A stretch of DNA of 43,885 bases from the NCBI GenBank assembly GCA_005887895.1, contig VBPC01000267.1, positions 1 to 43,885 on the forward strand, in the 5' to 3' direction. This document shows, one piece after another, positions 14,443-23,187 of the stretch (position 1 is the first letter of the stretch; each line of letters starts with the position of its first letter). The DNA comes from Candidatus Rokuibacteriota bacterium (GTDB lineage Bacteria > Methylomirabilota > Methylomirabilia > Rokubacteriales > CSP1-6). The notes under the pieces were generated by a model. That model did no database searches, had not been told where the DNA came from, and worked only from the letters and a program-made list of their open reading frames with translations. The position numbers and the translations under genes are program-made.

Positions 14443-16918
14443 TCAGGCGCGAAGGCGCTGTTGCCACTTGGCCAGGAGGTTCAGCGCCTCGATCGGGGTG
14501 AGGTGCGCGAGCTCCAGCCGTGCCAGCTCTTCGCTCAGCGGATCGCCGGGGGGCGCGAAGAGACCGAGCTGGACGGCGTCGGAGGCATCGGTCGTCGCCT
14601 GGCCCTGCTCCTCGAAGCGGCCGAGCAGCGCCTTGGCACGCGCGATCACCGGCGTCGGCAGCCCCGCCAGCCGCGCCACCTGGATGCCGTAGGAGCGATC
14701 GGTGCCGCCCGCCTGCACCTTGTGCAGGAAGATGATCTCGTCGTTCCACTCGCGCACGGCGACGTGGAAGTTGCGCACGCCGCCCAGCCGGCCGGCCAGC
14801 TGCGTGAGCTCGTGGAAATGGGTCGCGAAGAGCACCTTCGGTCGCGAGGTGCGATCGTGCAGCTCCTCGACGACCGCCCACGCGATGGCCAGCCCGTCGA
14901 ACGTGGAGGTCCCGCGGCCGACCTCGTCGAGCAGCACGAGGCTGCGCGGCGTGAGGTTGTTGAGGATCGACGCCGTTTCGATCATCTCCACGAGGAACGT
15001 CGACTGGCCGCGGGCGAGGTTGTCCTGGGCGCCGACGCGCGTGAAGACCCGGTCGACCAGGCCGATCGTCGCCGAGCGCGCCGGCACGAACGCGCCCATC
15101 TGGGCCAGCACCACGATGTGGCCGATCTGGCGCAGGTAGACCGACTTGCCGGCCATGTTGGGACCGGTCAGGATCACCACACGCGCCTCGTCGTCGAGGC
15201 CCAGATCGTTGGCAGTTACTGGCAGCCCCGAGCGCGCCTCCAGCACTGGATGGCGGCCCTCGACGATCTCGAGCACGCCGCCGGCTTCGATGCGCGGCCG
15301 CACGTGGCCACGGCCGTGGGCGACCTCGGCGAGCGCCGCCGCCACGTCGAGCAGCGCGAGCGCCCGCGCGGTGCCGAGCAGGTCGGCGGCCCGGGCGGCG
15401 ACGCGCCCGCGCAGCTCGTCGAAGAGCTCGTACTCCAGCCGGCGGCGCCGCTCCTCGGCGCCGAGCACCTTCGCCTCGTACTCCTTCAGCTCGGGCATCA
15501 CGTAGCGCTCGGCGCCGGTGAGCGTCTGGCGCCGGACGTACTCGGCGGGCGCCCGGGCGGCCTGGGCGTGGGTGAGCTCGATGCCGTAGCCGAAGACGCG
15601 ATTGAAGCGGACGCGCAGGCTCGACAGGCCGGTGCGGGCCCGCTCCCGCTCCTCGAGCCCGGCGATCCAGCGTCGCGCCTCGGCCGCGTCCTCGACGATC
15701 GCGCGCAGCGCGTCGTTCCAGGTGTCGCGGATGATGCCGCCGTCCTGCAGCGTGACGGGCGGCTCGTCCACCAGCGCGGCCTCGAGGGTGGCCCGGAGGT
15801 CGGCCAGGTCGGCCAGCGCCGCCCGCGCGCCGGCGAGGAGCGGCGCCGCCAGCGGGACCGCCGCCGAGCGGATCGCCTCCAGCGGCGTCAGGCACGCCCG
15901 CAGGCCGACGAGGTCGCGGGCGTGGGCCACCCCGAGCGTGGCGCGGCTCGTGAGCCGGGCGAGGTCGCCGACCGGCTTCAGCAGCCGGCGTACCGCCGCG
16001 CGCGTGTCGGGCGCGTCGACCAGCGCGGCGATCGCGTCCTGGCGGGCGGCGATGGCGCCGGCATCGAGCAGCGGCTGGAGCAGCCACTGGCGGAGCAGGC
16101 GGGCGCCCATCGGCGTCACGGTCTCGTCGAGCACGCCGAAGAGCGAGTTCCGCGTCGATCCGTCGCTCGCCTCGAGCAGCTCGAGCGTCCGCACGGCGGT
16201 CTCGTCGAGCGTCATGCAGTCGGCCGGTTGCAGCCGCTGCAGCCGCACGAGGTGGCCGAGACGCTCGCCCTGGGTTGCGCGGAGATACGCGAGCGCCGCC
16301 GCGGCGGCCGCCAGCCCGGCGCCCAGGTCGGCCACGCCGAACGCCGCGAGCGAGCTCACGCCGAAGTGCGCGCCAAGATCGGCCGCGGCGCGCCGGCCGT
16401 TCCAGAGCGCCGCATCGGCGAACGTCAGCGCGGCGCCGGTCGCCTGCAGGCGCGGCAGCAGGTCGCCCGTCGCCCGCTGGGTCTCCGGCAGCAGCACCTC
16501 GGCTGGGCGGCGCAGCAGCGCCGCGGCCAGCACGGCGTCCTCGCCGGGGCCGTCCTCGCCGACCCAGAACTCGCCGGTCGAGACGTCGAGCAGCGCGACG
16601 CCGGTGGCGGCGCCGCTGCGGCCGACGGCCATGAGGAAGTTGTTGGCGCCGCCGGCGAGATAGGCGGTGTCGGTGAGCGTGCCCGGCGTCACGACGCGTA
16701 CGACGTCGCGGCGTAGTAGCTTCTTGCCCTTACCGCCGCCCTCCATCTGCTCGCAGATCGCGATCTAGGGTGATCGACAGCAGGCGGGCGCCGAGCTCGG
16801 CGTCCTCGAAGAACAGCTCGTAGAAATCGCCGAGCCGGAAGAGCAGCAGGTGATCCGGGAAGCGCCGCTTCAGCTCCCGGTACTGCGTCATCATCGGTCC
16901 GGCGCCGCCGTCAGCCAC
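14443..16918 (-). pseudogene. mutS: mutS, internal frameshifting deletion
   Basis: MutS recognises mismatches through a conserved Phe in domain I and an ATPase domain. The N-terminal frame (GTG 16918; [12 protein letters not shown], then [14 protein letters not shown] with the mismatch-binding Phe) ends at a TAA at 16730-16732 after ITL. The rest resumes in another frame at [10 protein letters not shown] and continues for 767 codons. It includes the clamp/lever domains and an ATPase with TGPNMAGKS, the DEVGRGTSTFDG Walker B and ATHFHEL. About 34 residues that normally join the two parts (the PMCGVPYHA region) are missing, roughly 100 bp, and net length is not a multiple of three. The junction lies at the palindrome AGATCGCGATCT (16755-16766). 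A restart at ATG 16746 could make a protein lacking most of domain I. Overlaps the HIT gene stop by 8 bp. Confidence 0.85.
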
Positions 16919-17393
16919 CCAGGCGTCCCCGCAGGCGCTCCCAGGTGGTGTCGAGCGTCTCCGGCAACACCCGCGTCTCGCCGACGACGCTGATGAAGTT
17001 GTGGTCGCCGTTCCAGCGCGGCACCACGTGCATGTGCAGATGGTCCTCGATCCCGGCGCCGGCCGCCCGGCCCTGGTTCATGCCGATGTTGAATCCCTCC
17101 GGCCGGTACTCGGCGCCGAGCGCCTCGACGGCCCGCTGCACCAGCCGCATCAGGTCCCCCAGCTCGGCCAGCCCGGCGGCGGCCACCGCCCCCAGGTGAC
17201 GGTTGACGACGGCCATCAGGTGTCCGGGGGCGTACGGATAGGCGTTCAGGATCAGGAACGCGTGATCGCTGCGCGCCAGCAGGAACGTCGAGCGGTCGTC
17301 GTTGCCGTCACGAGCGTTGCAGAATACGCAGCCGGCGGGGGTCCTCGACGCCGCGATCCACGCCATGCGCCACGGCGCCCACAGGCGCTTCAC
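16911..17393 (-). CDS. HIT-family hydrolase (Ap4A phosphorylase/hydrolase type)
   Basis: A 160-residue histidine-triad nucleotide-binding protein. The catalytic triad [10 protein letters not shown] (HxHxH) is at residues about 118-127. The N-terminus [12 protein letters not shown] and CVFC resemble the diadenosine tetraphosphate phosphorylase-like subgroup. [15 protein letters not shown] and [15 protein letters not shown] complete the family pattern. GTG 17393 gives the usual KRLWAPWR start. It sits between ihfB and mutS, overlapping mutS by 8 bp. The substrate (Ap4A, or another dinucleotide or nucleoside phosphoramidate) cannot be fixed from sequence. Confidence 0.9.
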   Translation of the reverse strand: MKRLWAPWRMAWIAASRTPAGCVFCNARDGNDDRSTFLLARSDHAFLILNAYPYAPGHLMAVVNRHLGAVAAAGLAELGDLMRLVQRAVEALGAEYRPEGFNIGMNQGRAAGAGIEDHLHMHVVPRWNGDHNFISVVGETRVLPETLDTTWERLRGRLGG

Positions 17394-17409
17394 GCAGCGA
17401 GGCGAAACC

Positions 17410-17685
17410 TCACGTGTTGACGAGCTCGCGCAGACGCTTGCCGACCTTGAAGAAGGGCACGCGCTTCTCGGGAACGTCCACGGCGCTGCCGGTCTTCGGG
17501 TTGCGGCCCTTGCGGGAATTGCGATGACGGATGCGGAAGCTGCCGAACCCGCGCAACTCCACCTTGTCCCCCTTGGCGAGAGCGTCGGTGATGTTGTCGA
17601 ACACCGTGTTGACGATCGTCTCGGTCTCCTTCTTCGTCAGGTTCGAGAGCTTCGAGACCTCGTCGATCAGCTCGGCTTTCGTCAT
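17410..17685 (-). CDS. ihfB: Integration host factor beta-like DNA-binding protein
   Basis: A 91-residue HU/IHF-family DNA-bending protein. TKAELIDEVSKLSNLTKKE starts the dimerisation helices; VELRGFGSFRIRHR and SRKGRNPKTG form the DNA-embracing arm with its intercalating Pro; VPFFKVGKRLRELV closes the fold. ATG 17685 is chosen at the family start, with GGGATGGGA just upstream. In E. coli rpsA is followed by ihfB; here sppA lies between them, which supports the IhfB name. Low-confidence alternatives are IhfA or HU. The 211-bp gap upstream holds a TTGACA-type promoter candidate, so it may have its own transcription start. Confidence 0.8.
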   Translation of the reverse strand: MTKAELIDEVSKLSNLTKKETETIVNTVFDNITDALAKGDKVELRGFGSFRIRHRNSRKGRNPKTGSAVDVPEKRVPFFKVGKRLRELVNT

Positions 17686-17762
17686 CGTCGTCCCATCCCT
17701 CGCCTCTTCGCCCGTTGACAGCCCGCGCTCATCCCCCCACGGCGAGCTTCGGACCACGGGGC

Positions 17763-17792
17763 ACGCTAGCACGCCGCCGACGAGAATGTCAA
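17763..17792 (-). promoter_or_regulatory. Candidate sigma-70 promoter for ihfB-HIT-mutS
   Basis: On the minus strand a perfect -35 TTGACA (17787-17792) is followed after 18 bp by TAGCGT (17763-17768), preceded by a TG (TGC-TAGCGT). The gap is 211 bp (17686-17896), one of the longest non-coding stretches in the window. The -10 matches the consensus weakly (3 of 6). The ihfB start lies about 78 bp downstream. The rest of the gap shows no gene or RNA that I recognise. Confidence 0.42.
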
Positions 17793-17896
17793 ACGTATTG
17801 GGGAGTTAGCAGGCAGCCGACGGAGGCACTTCGAGGGGGGCTCGCCGCACGATGCACCCACCAACGGTTGCGCGGCGGGCGGAGGCTGAGCGAGCC

Positions 17897-18787
17897 CTAG
17901 TCCATGAGGTAGAGCGGCGTCTTGAACGCGGGCAGCGCCGGTCTCAGCAGCGCCGCCACCACCGAGCCGCTGAACTGGCTGCGCAGCAGATCCATGATCG
18001 AGAAGTGGCGCCGCGGCTGGATCACCGACGGCGGCGACGACAGCCCGGCCAGCTTGCCGGCCGCCAGCACGGCGTCTTCGAGGCCGCCGAGCGCGTCCAC
18101 CATCTTGAGGTCCTTGGCCTGCAGGCCGGAGAATACGCGGCCATCGGCGAAGCGCGCCACCTGGTCGCGGTCGAGCTTGCGGCCGGCGGCAACGGCGCCG
18201 ATGAACTGGCCGTGCACGTCGTCGAGCAGCGCCTGCAGCACGCGCCGCTCCTCCGGCGTCATCGAGCGGCTGATGTTGCCGATGTCCTTGTACTGGCCGG
18301 CCTTCACCACCACGTAATCCACGCCGACCTTCTTCATCAGCTGCTCCACGTTGGCCAGCTGCATGATGACGCCGATCGAGCCGGTCAGCGTGCCGGGATT
18401 GGCGTAGATCTGGTCGCAGGCCACCGCGACGTAGTAGCCGCCCGAGGCCGCCACCGCGCCGAGCGAGGCGACCACCGGCTTGCCGGCCTTGCGCAGGCGG
18501 AGGACCGCGTCGTGCAGCTCCTGGGTGGGGCCCACGACGCCGCCGGGACTGTTGATGCGCATCACGACGGCGCGGATCGCCGGGTTCTCGCGATCGGCCT
18601 TCAGCTCCCGCACGACGTCGTCGACGTCGATGATGATGCCCTCGAGCTCGACGATGGCGACGCGCGGCCCGAACAGGGCGGGCCCGCCCTCGCCGCTCCG
18701 GGCGCCGCCGACCACGATGACGAACAGGCCGGCGACGGCCAGAAACACCAGCAGCGCGGCCCCCACGATCGTGAGTCGCCGGCCCAC
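17897..18787 (-). CDS. sppA: Signal peptide peptidase SppA, short form
   Basis: A 296-residue membrane-anchored serine protease of the S49 family that degrades cleaved signal peptides. One N-terminal membrane helix (LTIVGAALLVFLAVAGLFVIVV) precedes a single S49 domain. The catalytic Ser is in AVAASGGYYVA and the general-base Lys is in AGQYKDIGN, with INSPGGVV forming the oxyanion/substrate strand. Short SppA forms tetramers or octamers, unlike the double-domain E. coli enzyme. GTG 18787 lies 1 bp past the rpsA stop, so the two are coupled. The C-terminus (about 30 residues) has an extra hydrophobic patch. Confidence 0.92.
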   Translation of the reverse strand: MGRRLTIVGAALLVFLAVAGLFVIVVGGARSGEGGPALFGPRVAIVELEGIIIDVDDVVRELKADRENPAIRAVVMRINSPGGVVGPTQELHDAVLRLRKAGKPVVASLGAVAASGGYYVAVACDQIYANPGTLTGSIGVIMQLANVEQLMKKVGVDYVVVKAGQYKDIGNISRSMTPEERRVLQALLDDVHGQFIGAVAAGRKLDRDQVARFADGRVFSGLQAKDLKMVDALGGLEDAVLAAGKLAGLSSPPSVIQPRRHFSIMDLLRSQFSGSVVAALLRPALPAFKTPLYLMD

Positions 18788-18788
18788 C

Positions 18789-20513
18789 CTAGTTCTCGTC
18801 TTCGTAGTCGTAGTCCGAGCGCTGCTTTCCCTTCCGCCGCCGCCCGCCGGCGCGGCTGGCCTCGTCGGTGAACTCCGGTGGCGGCGCGATCGCGTGGGCC
18901 AGCTCCTTCAGGCTGAGGCCGATGCGGCGCTCGTTGGGATCGACGCGGATGACCAGCAGGGTCAGCTCGTCGCCCACGTTGACGATCTCGGCCGGGGTCC
19001 CCACCGAGCGGTTGGACATCTGCGAGATGTGCAGCAGGCCGTCGACGCCCGGCTCCAGCTCCACGAACGCGCCGAAGTCGGTGAGCCGCACGACCTTGCC
19101 GGTCACGCGCGAGCCCATCGGATAGCGCTGGGCCACCGTGGTCCACGGGTCCGGCTGGATCTGCTTGAGGCCAAGGGAGATTCGCTTGTTGTCCTTGTCG
19201 ATGTTCAGGATCTGCGTCTCGAGCTCCTGCCCCTTTTTCAGCACTTCCGACGGGTGCCCGACGTTGCGGGTCCACGACATGTCGGAGATGTGCAGCAGCC
19301 CGTCCACCCCGGGCTCCAGCTCGATGAACGCCCCGAAGTCGGTCAGGTTGCGAACCTTGCCGCTGACGCGGTTGCCGACGCGATAGCGTTCGTCGATGGT
19401 CGCCCACGGGTCGGGCTCGACCTGCTTCATGCCGAGCGAGATCCGCTTGGCGGCCCGGTTGACGTCGAGGACGACCACGTCGACCTCGTCGCCGACGTTG
19501 ACGATCTTCGACGGGTGCCGCACCCGGCGCGTCCACGACATCTCGGAGACGTGCACCAGCCCCTCGACCCCGGCCTCCAGCTCGACGAACGCGCCGTAGT
19601 TGGTGAGGCTCACCACGCGGCCGCGGGCCTTGGTGCCCGGCGCGTAGGTCTGCTCGACGCGCTCCCACGGGTCGGACGACTTCTGCTTGTAGCCGAGCGA
19701 GACGCGGCCGCTCTCACGGTCGAAGTGCAGGACGACGACCTCGACTTGATCGCCCACCTGGAAGATCTCGGAGGGATGGCCGACGCGGCCCCAGCTCATG
19801 TCCGTGACGTGGAGGAGGCCGTCGATGCCGCCCAGGTCGATGAAGGCGCCATAATCCGTGATGTTCTTCACCGTGCCCGTGAGCACCATGCCCTCGGCCA
19901 GCACCTCCAGCGTGTGCTTCTTCTTCTCCTCGCGCTCCTCTTCAAGCACCGCCCGGCGCGACAGCACGACGTTGCCCCGCCGGCGATTGAGCTTGATCAC
20001 CTTGGCGCGGATCGACTGGCCGATCATGGCGGCGAGGTTCTTCACCGGGCGGAGGTCCACCTGGGAGCCGGGCAGGAACGCCTTCACGCCGACGTCCACG
20101 CTGAGCCCGCCCTTGACGACCTCGACCACCTTGCCCTCGACCGGCGTAGCCTTCTCGTAGGCCTGGGTGATCGCGTCCCACACCTTGATCTTGTCGGCCT
20201 TGTCCTTGGACAGGACGATCAGGCCCTCGGAGTCCTCCTTGGCCTCGAGGTAGACCTCGATCTCGTCGCCCACCTTCGGCAGCCCGCCGTGGCGGTGGAA
20301 CTCCTCGATCGGGATCGCGCCCTCGCTCTTGTAGCCGACGTCGACCAGGACTTCGCTACTGCCGACGTGGACCACGCGGCCCCGGACGACCTCGCCCTCC
20401 TCGAACTCGCTGGTCTTCGCGTCCTCCTTGAACCAGTCCTCCATGCGTTCCTCGGCCCCCTCGCCCTCCGTACGGGGTGCGCCGAAGTTTCTCCGCGGTT
20501 CGTCCGTCGCCAT
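18789..20513 (-). CDS. rpsA: 30S ribosomal protein S1
   Basis: A 574-residue protein with six S1 (OB-fold) RNA-binding repeats, which recruits mRNA to the 30S subunit. The repeats begin near residues 40, 125, 210, 297, 384 and 471. The last four carry repeated motifs such as VGTVKNITDYGAFIDLG-type strands and GLLHISDMSW. The first two are degenerate and likely bind the ribosome. The acidic/basic tail (GRRRKGKQRSDYDYEDEN) is typical of S1. A strong GGAGGA lies 9 nt before ATG 20513. It follows plsC by 17 bp at the end of the aromatic/cmk operon. Confidence 0.97.
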   Translation of the reverse strand: MATDEPRRNFGAPRTEGEGAEERMEDWFKEDAKTSEFEEGEVVRGRVVHVGSSEVLVDVGYKSEGAIPIEEFHRHGGLPKVGDEIEVYLEAKEDSEGLIVLSKDKADKIKVWDAITQAYEKATPVEGKVVEVVKGGLSVDVGVKAFLPGSQVDLRPVKNLAAMIGQSIRAKVIKLNRRRGNVVLSRRAVLEEEREEKKKHTLEVLAEGMVLTGTVKNITDYGAFIDLGGIDGLLHVTDMSWGRVGHPSEIFQVGDQVEVVVLHFDRESGRVSLGYKQKSSDPWERVEQTYAPGTKARGRVVSLTNYGAFVELEAGVEGLVHVSEMSWTRRVRHPSKIVNVGDEVDVVVLDVNRAAKRISLGMKQVEPDPWATIDERYRVGNRVSGKVRNLTDFGAFIELEPGVDGLLHISDMSWTRNVGHPSEVLKKGQELETQILNIDKDNKRISLGLKQIQPDPWTTVAQRYPMGSRVTGKVVRLTDFGAFVELEPGVDGLLHISQMSNRSVGTPAEIVNVGDELTLLVIRVDPNERRIGLSLKELAHAIAPPPEFTDEASRAGGRRRKGKQRSDYDYEDEN

Positions 20514-20530
20514 GCCGCCAGTTCCTCCGT

Positions 20531-21187
20531 TCAGTGTATTTGGAGCGGACGCCGGGCTCTGGCAACGTCCGCGCCACGGACCGATTCGTCTCGCAGGCCG
20601 GCGATCGCCGCCATCATCCGTCGGCCCGCCGCCTCGTATTGCGCTTTGCGCTCGGTGCCGCTGGCACGAGGGAACCTCAGCGGCGGGCCGAACGTTACCA
20701 TCACCTTAGCAGGCCGGGGAAGCCGCCGCCCTCGCGGCCACGCCCGCCCACTGCCGTGGACGTACACCGGCACCACCGGCACCCCGGTGTGCATCGCCAG
20801 CAGGGCCGCGCCCGGCTTGGCAGGGCGGAGCACGCCCTCGTCGCCGCGGGTGCCCTCAGGGAACATGAGCAACGCCTTGCCGTCCTCCAGCACCCGCTGC
20901 GCCGTGCGGAGCGCGGCGGCATCGGCGCCCTCGCGCCGGACCGGGTGCGCCCCCAGCCGCCGGATCAGCGGACCCAGGACCGGCACGCGGAACAGCTCGG
21001 CCTTGGCCAGGAACGTCAGCCGGCGCGGCGCCATGCCGCCGACCAGCGGCGGATCGAGAAAGCTCGAGTGATTGGCCACGATCAGCACCGCGCCCTCGGC
21101 GGGCACGTGCTCGGCGCCGCGGGCCTCCACGCGGAACAGCAGGCGCATGACGAGCACGGCGAGCGGCTTGAGGATCGCGTACAGCAT
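20531..21187 (-). CDS. plsC: 1-acyl-sn-glycerol-3-phosphate acyltransferase (PlsC family)
   Basis: A 218-residue membrane-associated acyltransferase that makes phosphatidic acid from lysophosphatidic acid. It has the catalytic motif NHSSFLD (HX4D) near residues 39-45, the glycerol-phosphate-binding motif FPEGTR at about 109-114 and a later VPVVPVYV. The N-terminal hydrophobic stretch (LYAILKPLAVLVMRLLF) anchors it to the membrane. ATG 21187 starts 1 bp after the cmk stop. The cmk-plsC-rpsA order is common in several phyla. The acyl-donor preference cannot be seen. Confidence 0.92.
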   Translation of the reverse strand: MLYAILKPLAVLVMRLLFRVEARGAEHVPAEGAVLIVANHSSFLDPPLVGGMAPRRLTFLAKAELFRVPVLGPLIRRLGAHPVRREGADAAALRTAQRVLEDGKALLMFPEGTRGDEGVLRPAKPGAALLAMHTGVPVVPVYVHGSGRAWPRGRRLPRPAKVMVTFGPPLRFPRASGTERKAQYEAAGRRMMAAIAGLRDESVRGADVARARRPLQIH

Positions 21188-21188
21188 C

Positions 21189-21854
21189 CTAGCCGCACCC
21201 CATCGGCTCGCGCCGGCGCCGCTCCACCATCTCCGCCAGCAGCGAGACGACCTGCTCGACCGACAGCCCGGTCGTGTCCACCTCGATCGCGTCGCTCGCC
21301 CTGCGCAGCGGCGCCAGCGCGCGGCTGGAGTCCTGGGCATCGCGGGCGGCGATGTCAGCGCGCGCCGTCTCGGTGTCGACCTCCACGCCGCGCGCGCGCA
21401 GCTCGAGCTGGCGCCGATGGGCGCGCTCCTCCAGAGAGGCGTCGAGGTAGAACTTCACCTCGGCGTCGGGACACACGACGGTGCCGGTGTCGCGGCCTTC
21501 GAGCACGACGCCGCCGGTCGCCGCCATCCGCCGCTGCATCGGCGTGAGCTTGTCGCGGACCACACCCAGCATCGACAGACGCGAGGTCAGCGCCGCGATC
21601 TCCGGCGAGCGGATCTCGTCCGTCACGTCGCGGCCGTCGACGACGACGCGGTCGCCCTCGACGTCGACGTGCACGCGCTCGACGTGCCGCCGCAACGCCG
21701 GCGTGTCCTCGGGCGCCAGGCCGGCGCGCGCCACCGACCACGCCAGTGCCCGGTACATCGCGCCGGTGTCGAGCAACCGGTAGCCGAGCCGGGCGGCCAG
21801 GCGCCGCGCCACGGTGCCCTTGCCGGCACCGGCCGGACCGTCGATCGTGATCAC
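21189..21854 (-). CDS. cmk: Cytidylate kinase
   Basis: A 221-residue enzyme that phosphorylates CMP/dCMP to CDP/dCDP. The P-loop GPAGAGKGT is at residues about 6-14, followed by the CMP-binding segments DTGAMYRALAW, VTDEIRSPEI and GRDTGTVVCPDA, and a C-terminal RRASDAIEVDTTGLS. Size is normal. GTG 21854 puts ITIDGPAG at the start, as in the family. It follows aroA by 22 bp and precedes rpsA via plsC; the aroA-cmk-rpsA block is conserved in many bacteria. Confidence 0.96.
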   Translation of the reverse strand: MITIDGPAGAGKGTVARRLAARLGYRLLDTGAMYRALAWSVARAGLAPEDTPALRRHVERVHVDVEGDRVVVDGRDVTDEIRSPEIAALTSRLSMLGVVRDKLTPMQRRMAATGGVVLEGRDTGTVVCPDAEVKFYLDASLEERAHRRQLELRARGVEVDTETARADIAARDAQDSSRALAPLRRASDAIEVDTTGLSVEQVVSLLAEMVERRRREPMGCG

Positions 21855-21876
21855 GGGCTCTCGACCGCCCAGGGCC

Positions 21877-23187
21877 CTACTCCTCCATCCTTATAATGGT
21901 CGTCCCGGCCAGGGCGTTGAGGACGTCGGCGAAGCCCGGGAACGACGTGGCGACGCAGGCGACGTCGTCGACGAGGGTCTCGCCGTCGGCGACGAGGGCG
22001 GCGACCGCGAGGGCCATGGCGATGCGGTGGTCGCCTCCGCTCGCGACGCGCGCGCCGTGGAGCCGGCGGCCGCCGGCGATGGCCATGCCGTCCGGGCGCT
22101 CCTCGATCGCGGCGCCCATCTTGCCCAGCTCGCGGGCCACGGCGGCGATGCGGTCGGACTCCTTCACACGCAACTCCCTGGCGTCGCGGACCACGGTGAC
22201 GCCGGGGGCGATCGCCGCCAGCACCGCCAGCACGGGCACCTCGTCGATCAACCGCGGGATGAGCGCGGCGCCACCGATCTCGGTCGGGCGCAGCGCGCCG
22301 CTCGTCACGGTGAGCGAGGCCGTGGGCTCCCCCTCGTCGGCGAGCCGATCGGTCGCCACGCGCGCGCCCATCGCCTCCAGCACGTCGAGCACGCCGGTGC
22401 GCGTCGGGTTCACCCCGACACGGTGCAGCGTCACCCGCGCCTCGGCGACGATGGCTCCCGCCACGAGCAAGAACGCCGCCGACGAGATGTCACCGGGGAC
22501 GGCGACCGACGTGGCGCGCAGCGGGCCGGGCACGAGACGGACGGTTCGCTCGGCGGTCGTCACGCGCACGCCGAAGCGCCGCAGCATCCGCTCGGAATGA
22601 TCGCGCGACGGCGCCGGCTCGGTCACGCTCACCGGCCCGTCGGCGGCGAGGCCGGCCAGCAGCACCGCGGACTTGACCTGCGCCGACGCCACCGGCGTCG
22701 CGTAGTCGATGGCCTTCGGGGTCGTGCTGCCGCGGATGGCCAGCGGCAGCCGCGTGCCCTCCGCGCGGCCGACGATCGTCGCGCCCATCGCGCGCAGCGG
22801 CTCGGCGATCCGGCCCATCGGCCGGCCGCGCAGCGAGGCGTCACCGGTGAGCAGCGTCCAGAAGGGCAGGCCGGTCAGCACGCCGGGCAGCAGGCGCGCC
22901 AGCGTGCCGGAGTTGCCGCAGTCGATCACGTCGGACGGCTCGCTCAGCCCTCGCCGGCCGCTGCCGGCAATTCGGTAATGGCCGGGCGCCTTGCGCGTCA
23001 CCTCCGCCCCGAGCGCCTGGACGGCGGCCAGCGTGCATAGGCAGTCCTCGGCCTCCAGGAAGCCGTGGACCTCGCTCACGCCCTCGGCCAGCGCGCCGAG
23101 CAGCGCGGCCCGGTGCGACACGGACTTGTCGCCCGGCACCTCGCCCTCGCCCTGCAAGCGCCGAGTCGGCGCCACCCGGAACTTCAC
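21877..23187 (-). CDS. aroA: 3-phosphoshikimate 1-carboxyvinyltransferase (EPSP synthase)
   Basis: A 436-residue enzyme, sixth step of the shikimate pathway, joining phosphoenolpyruvate to shikimate-3-phosphate. The N-terminal GDKSVSHRAALLGALAEG carries the conserved Lys/Ser/Arg. NSGTLARLLPGVL, the central PVASAQVKSAVLLAGL and the C-terminal LRVKESDRIAA are all present. GTG 23187 overlaps the tyrA stop by 4 bp and gives the family start KFRVAPTRRLQG. Segment spacing is full length, with no lesion. It lies in the order pheA-hisC-tyrA-aroA-cmk, so the operon supplies chorismate and its phenylalanine/tyrosine branch. Confidence 0.96.
   Translation of the reverse strand: MKFRVAPTRRLQGEGEVPGDKSVSHRAALLGALAEGVSEVHGFLEAEDCLCTLAAVQALGAEVTRKAPGHYRIAGSGRRGLSEPSDVIDCGNSGTLARLLPGVLTGLPFWTLLTGDASLRGRPMGRIAEPLRAMGATIVGRAEGTRLPLAIRGSTTPKAIDYATPVASAQVKSAVLLAGLAADGPVSVTEPAPSRDHSERMLRRFGVRVTTAERTVRLVPGPLRATSVAVPGDISSAAFLLVAGAIVAEARVTLHRVGVNPTRTGVLDVLEAMGARVATDRLADEGEPTASLTVTSGALRPTEIGGAALIPRLIDEVPVLAVLAAIAPGVTVVRDARELRVKESDRIAAVARELGKMGAAIEERPDGMAIAGGRRLHGARVASGGDHRIAMALAVAALVADGETLVDDVACVATSFPGFADVLNALAGTTIIRMEE

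Noticed and set aside
14401-16716. A 771-codon plus-strand open frame opposite mutS, and many similar long plus-strand frames.
   Set aside because: They are antisense shadows caused by high GC and lack of stop codons. Composition is Arg/Gln/His-rich with no domain, while the opposite strand has clear family motifs.
17838-17897. A terminator after sppA (GGGCTCGC with GCGAGCCC).
   Set aside because: The arms are only 8 bp with a loop of about 44 nt and no U-run, so this is too weak to call.
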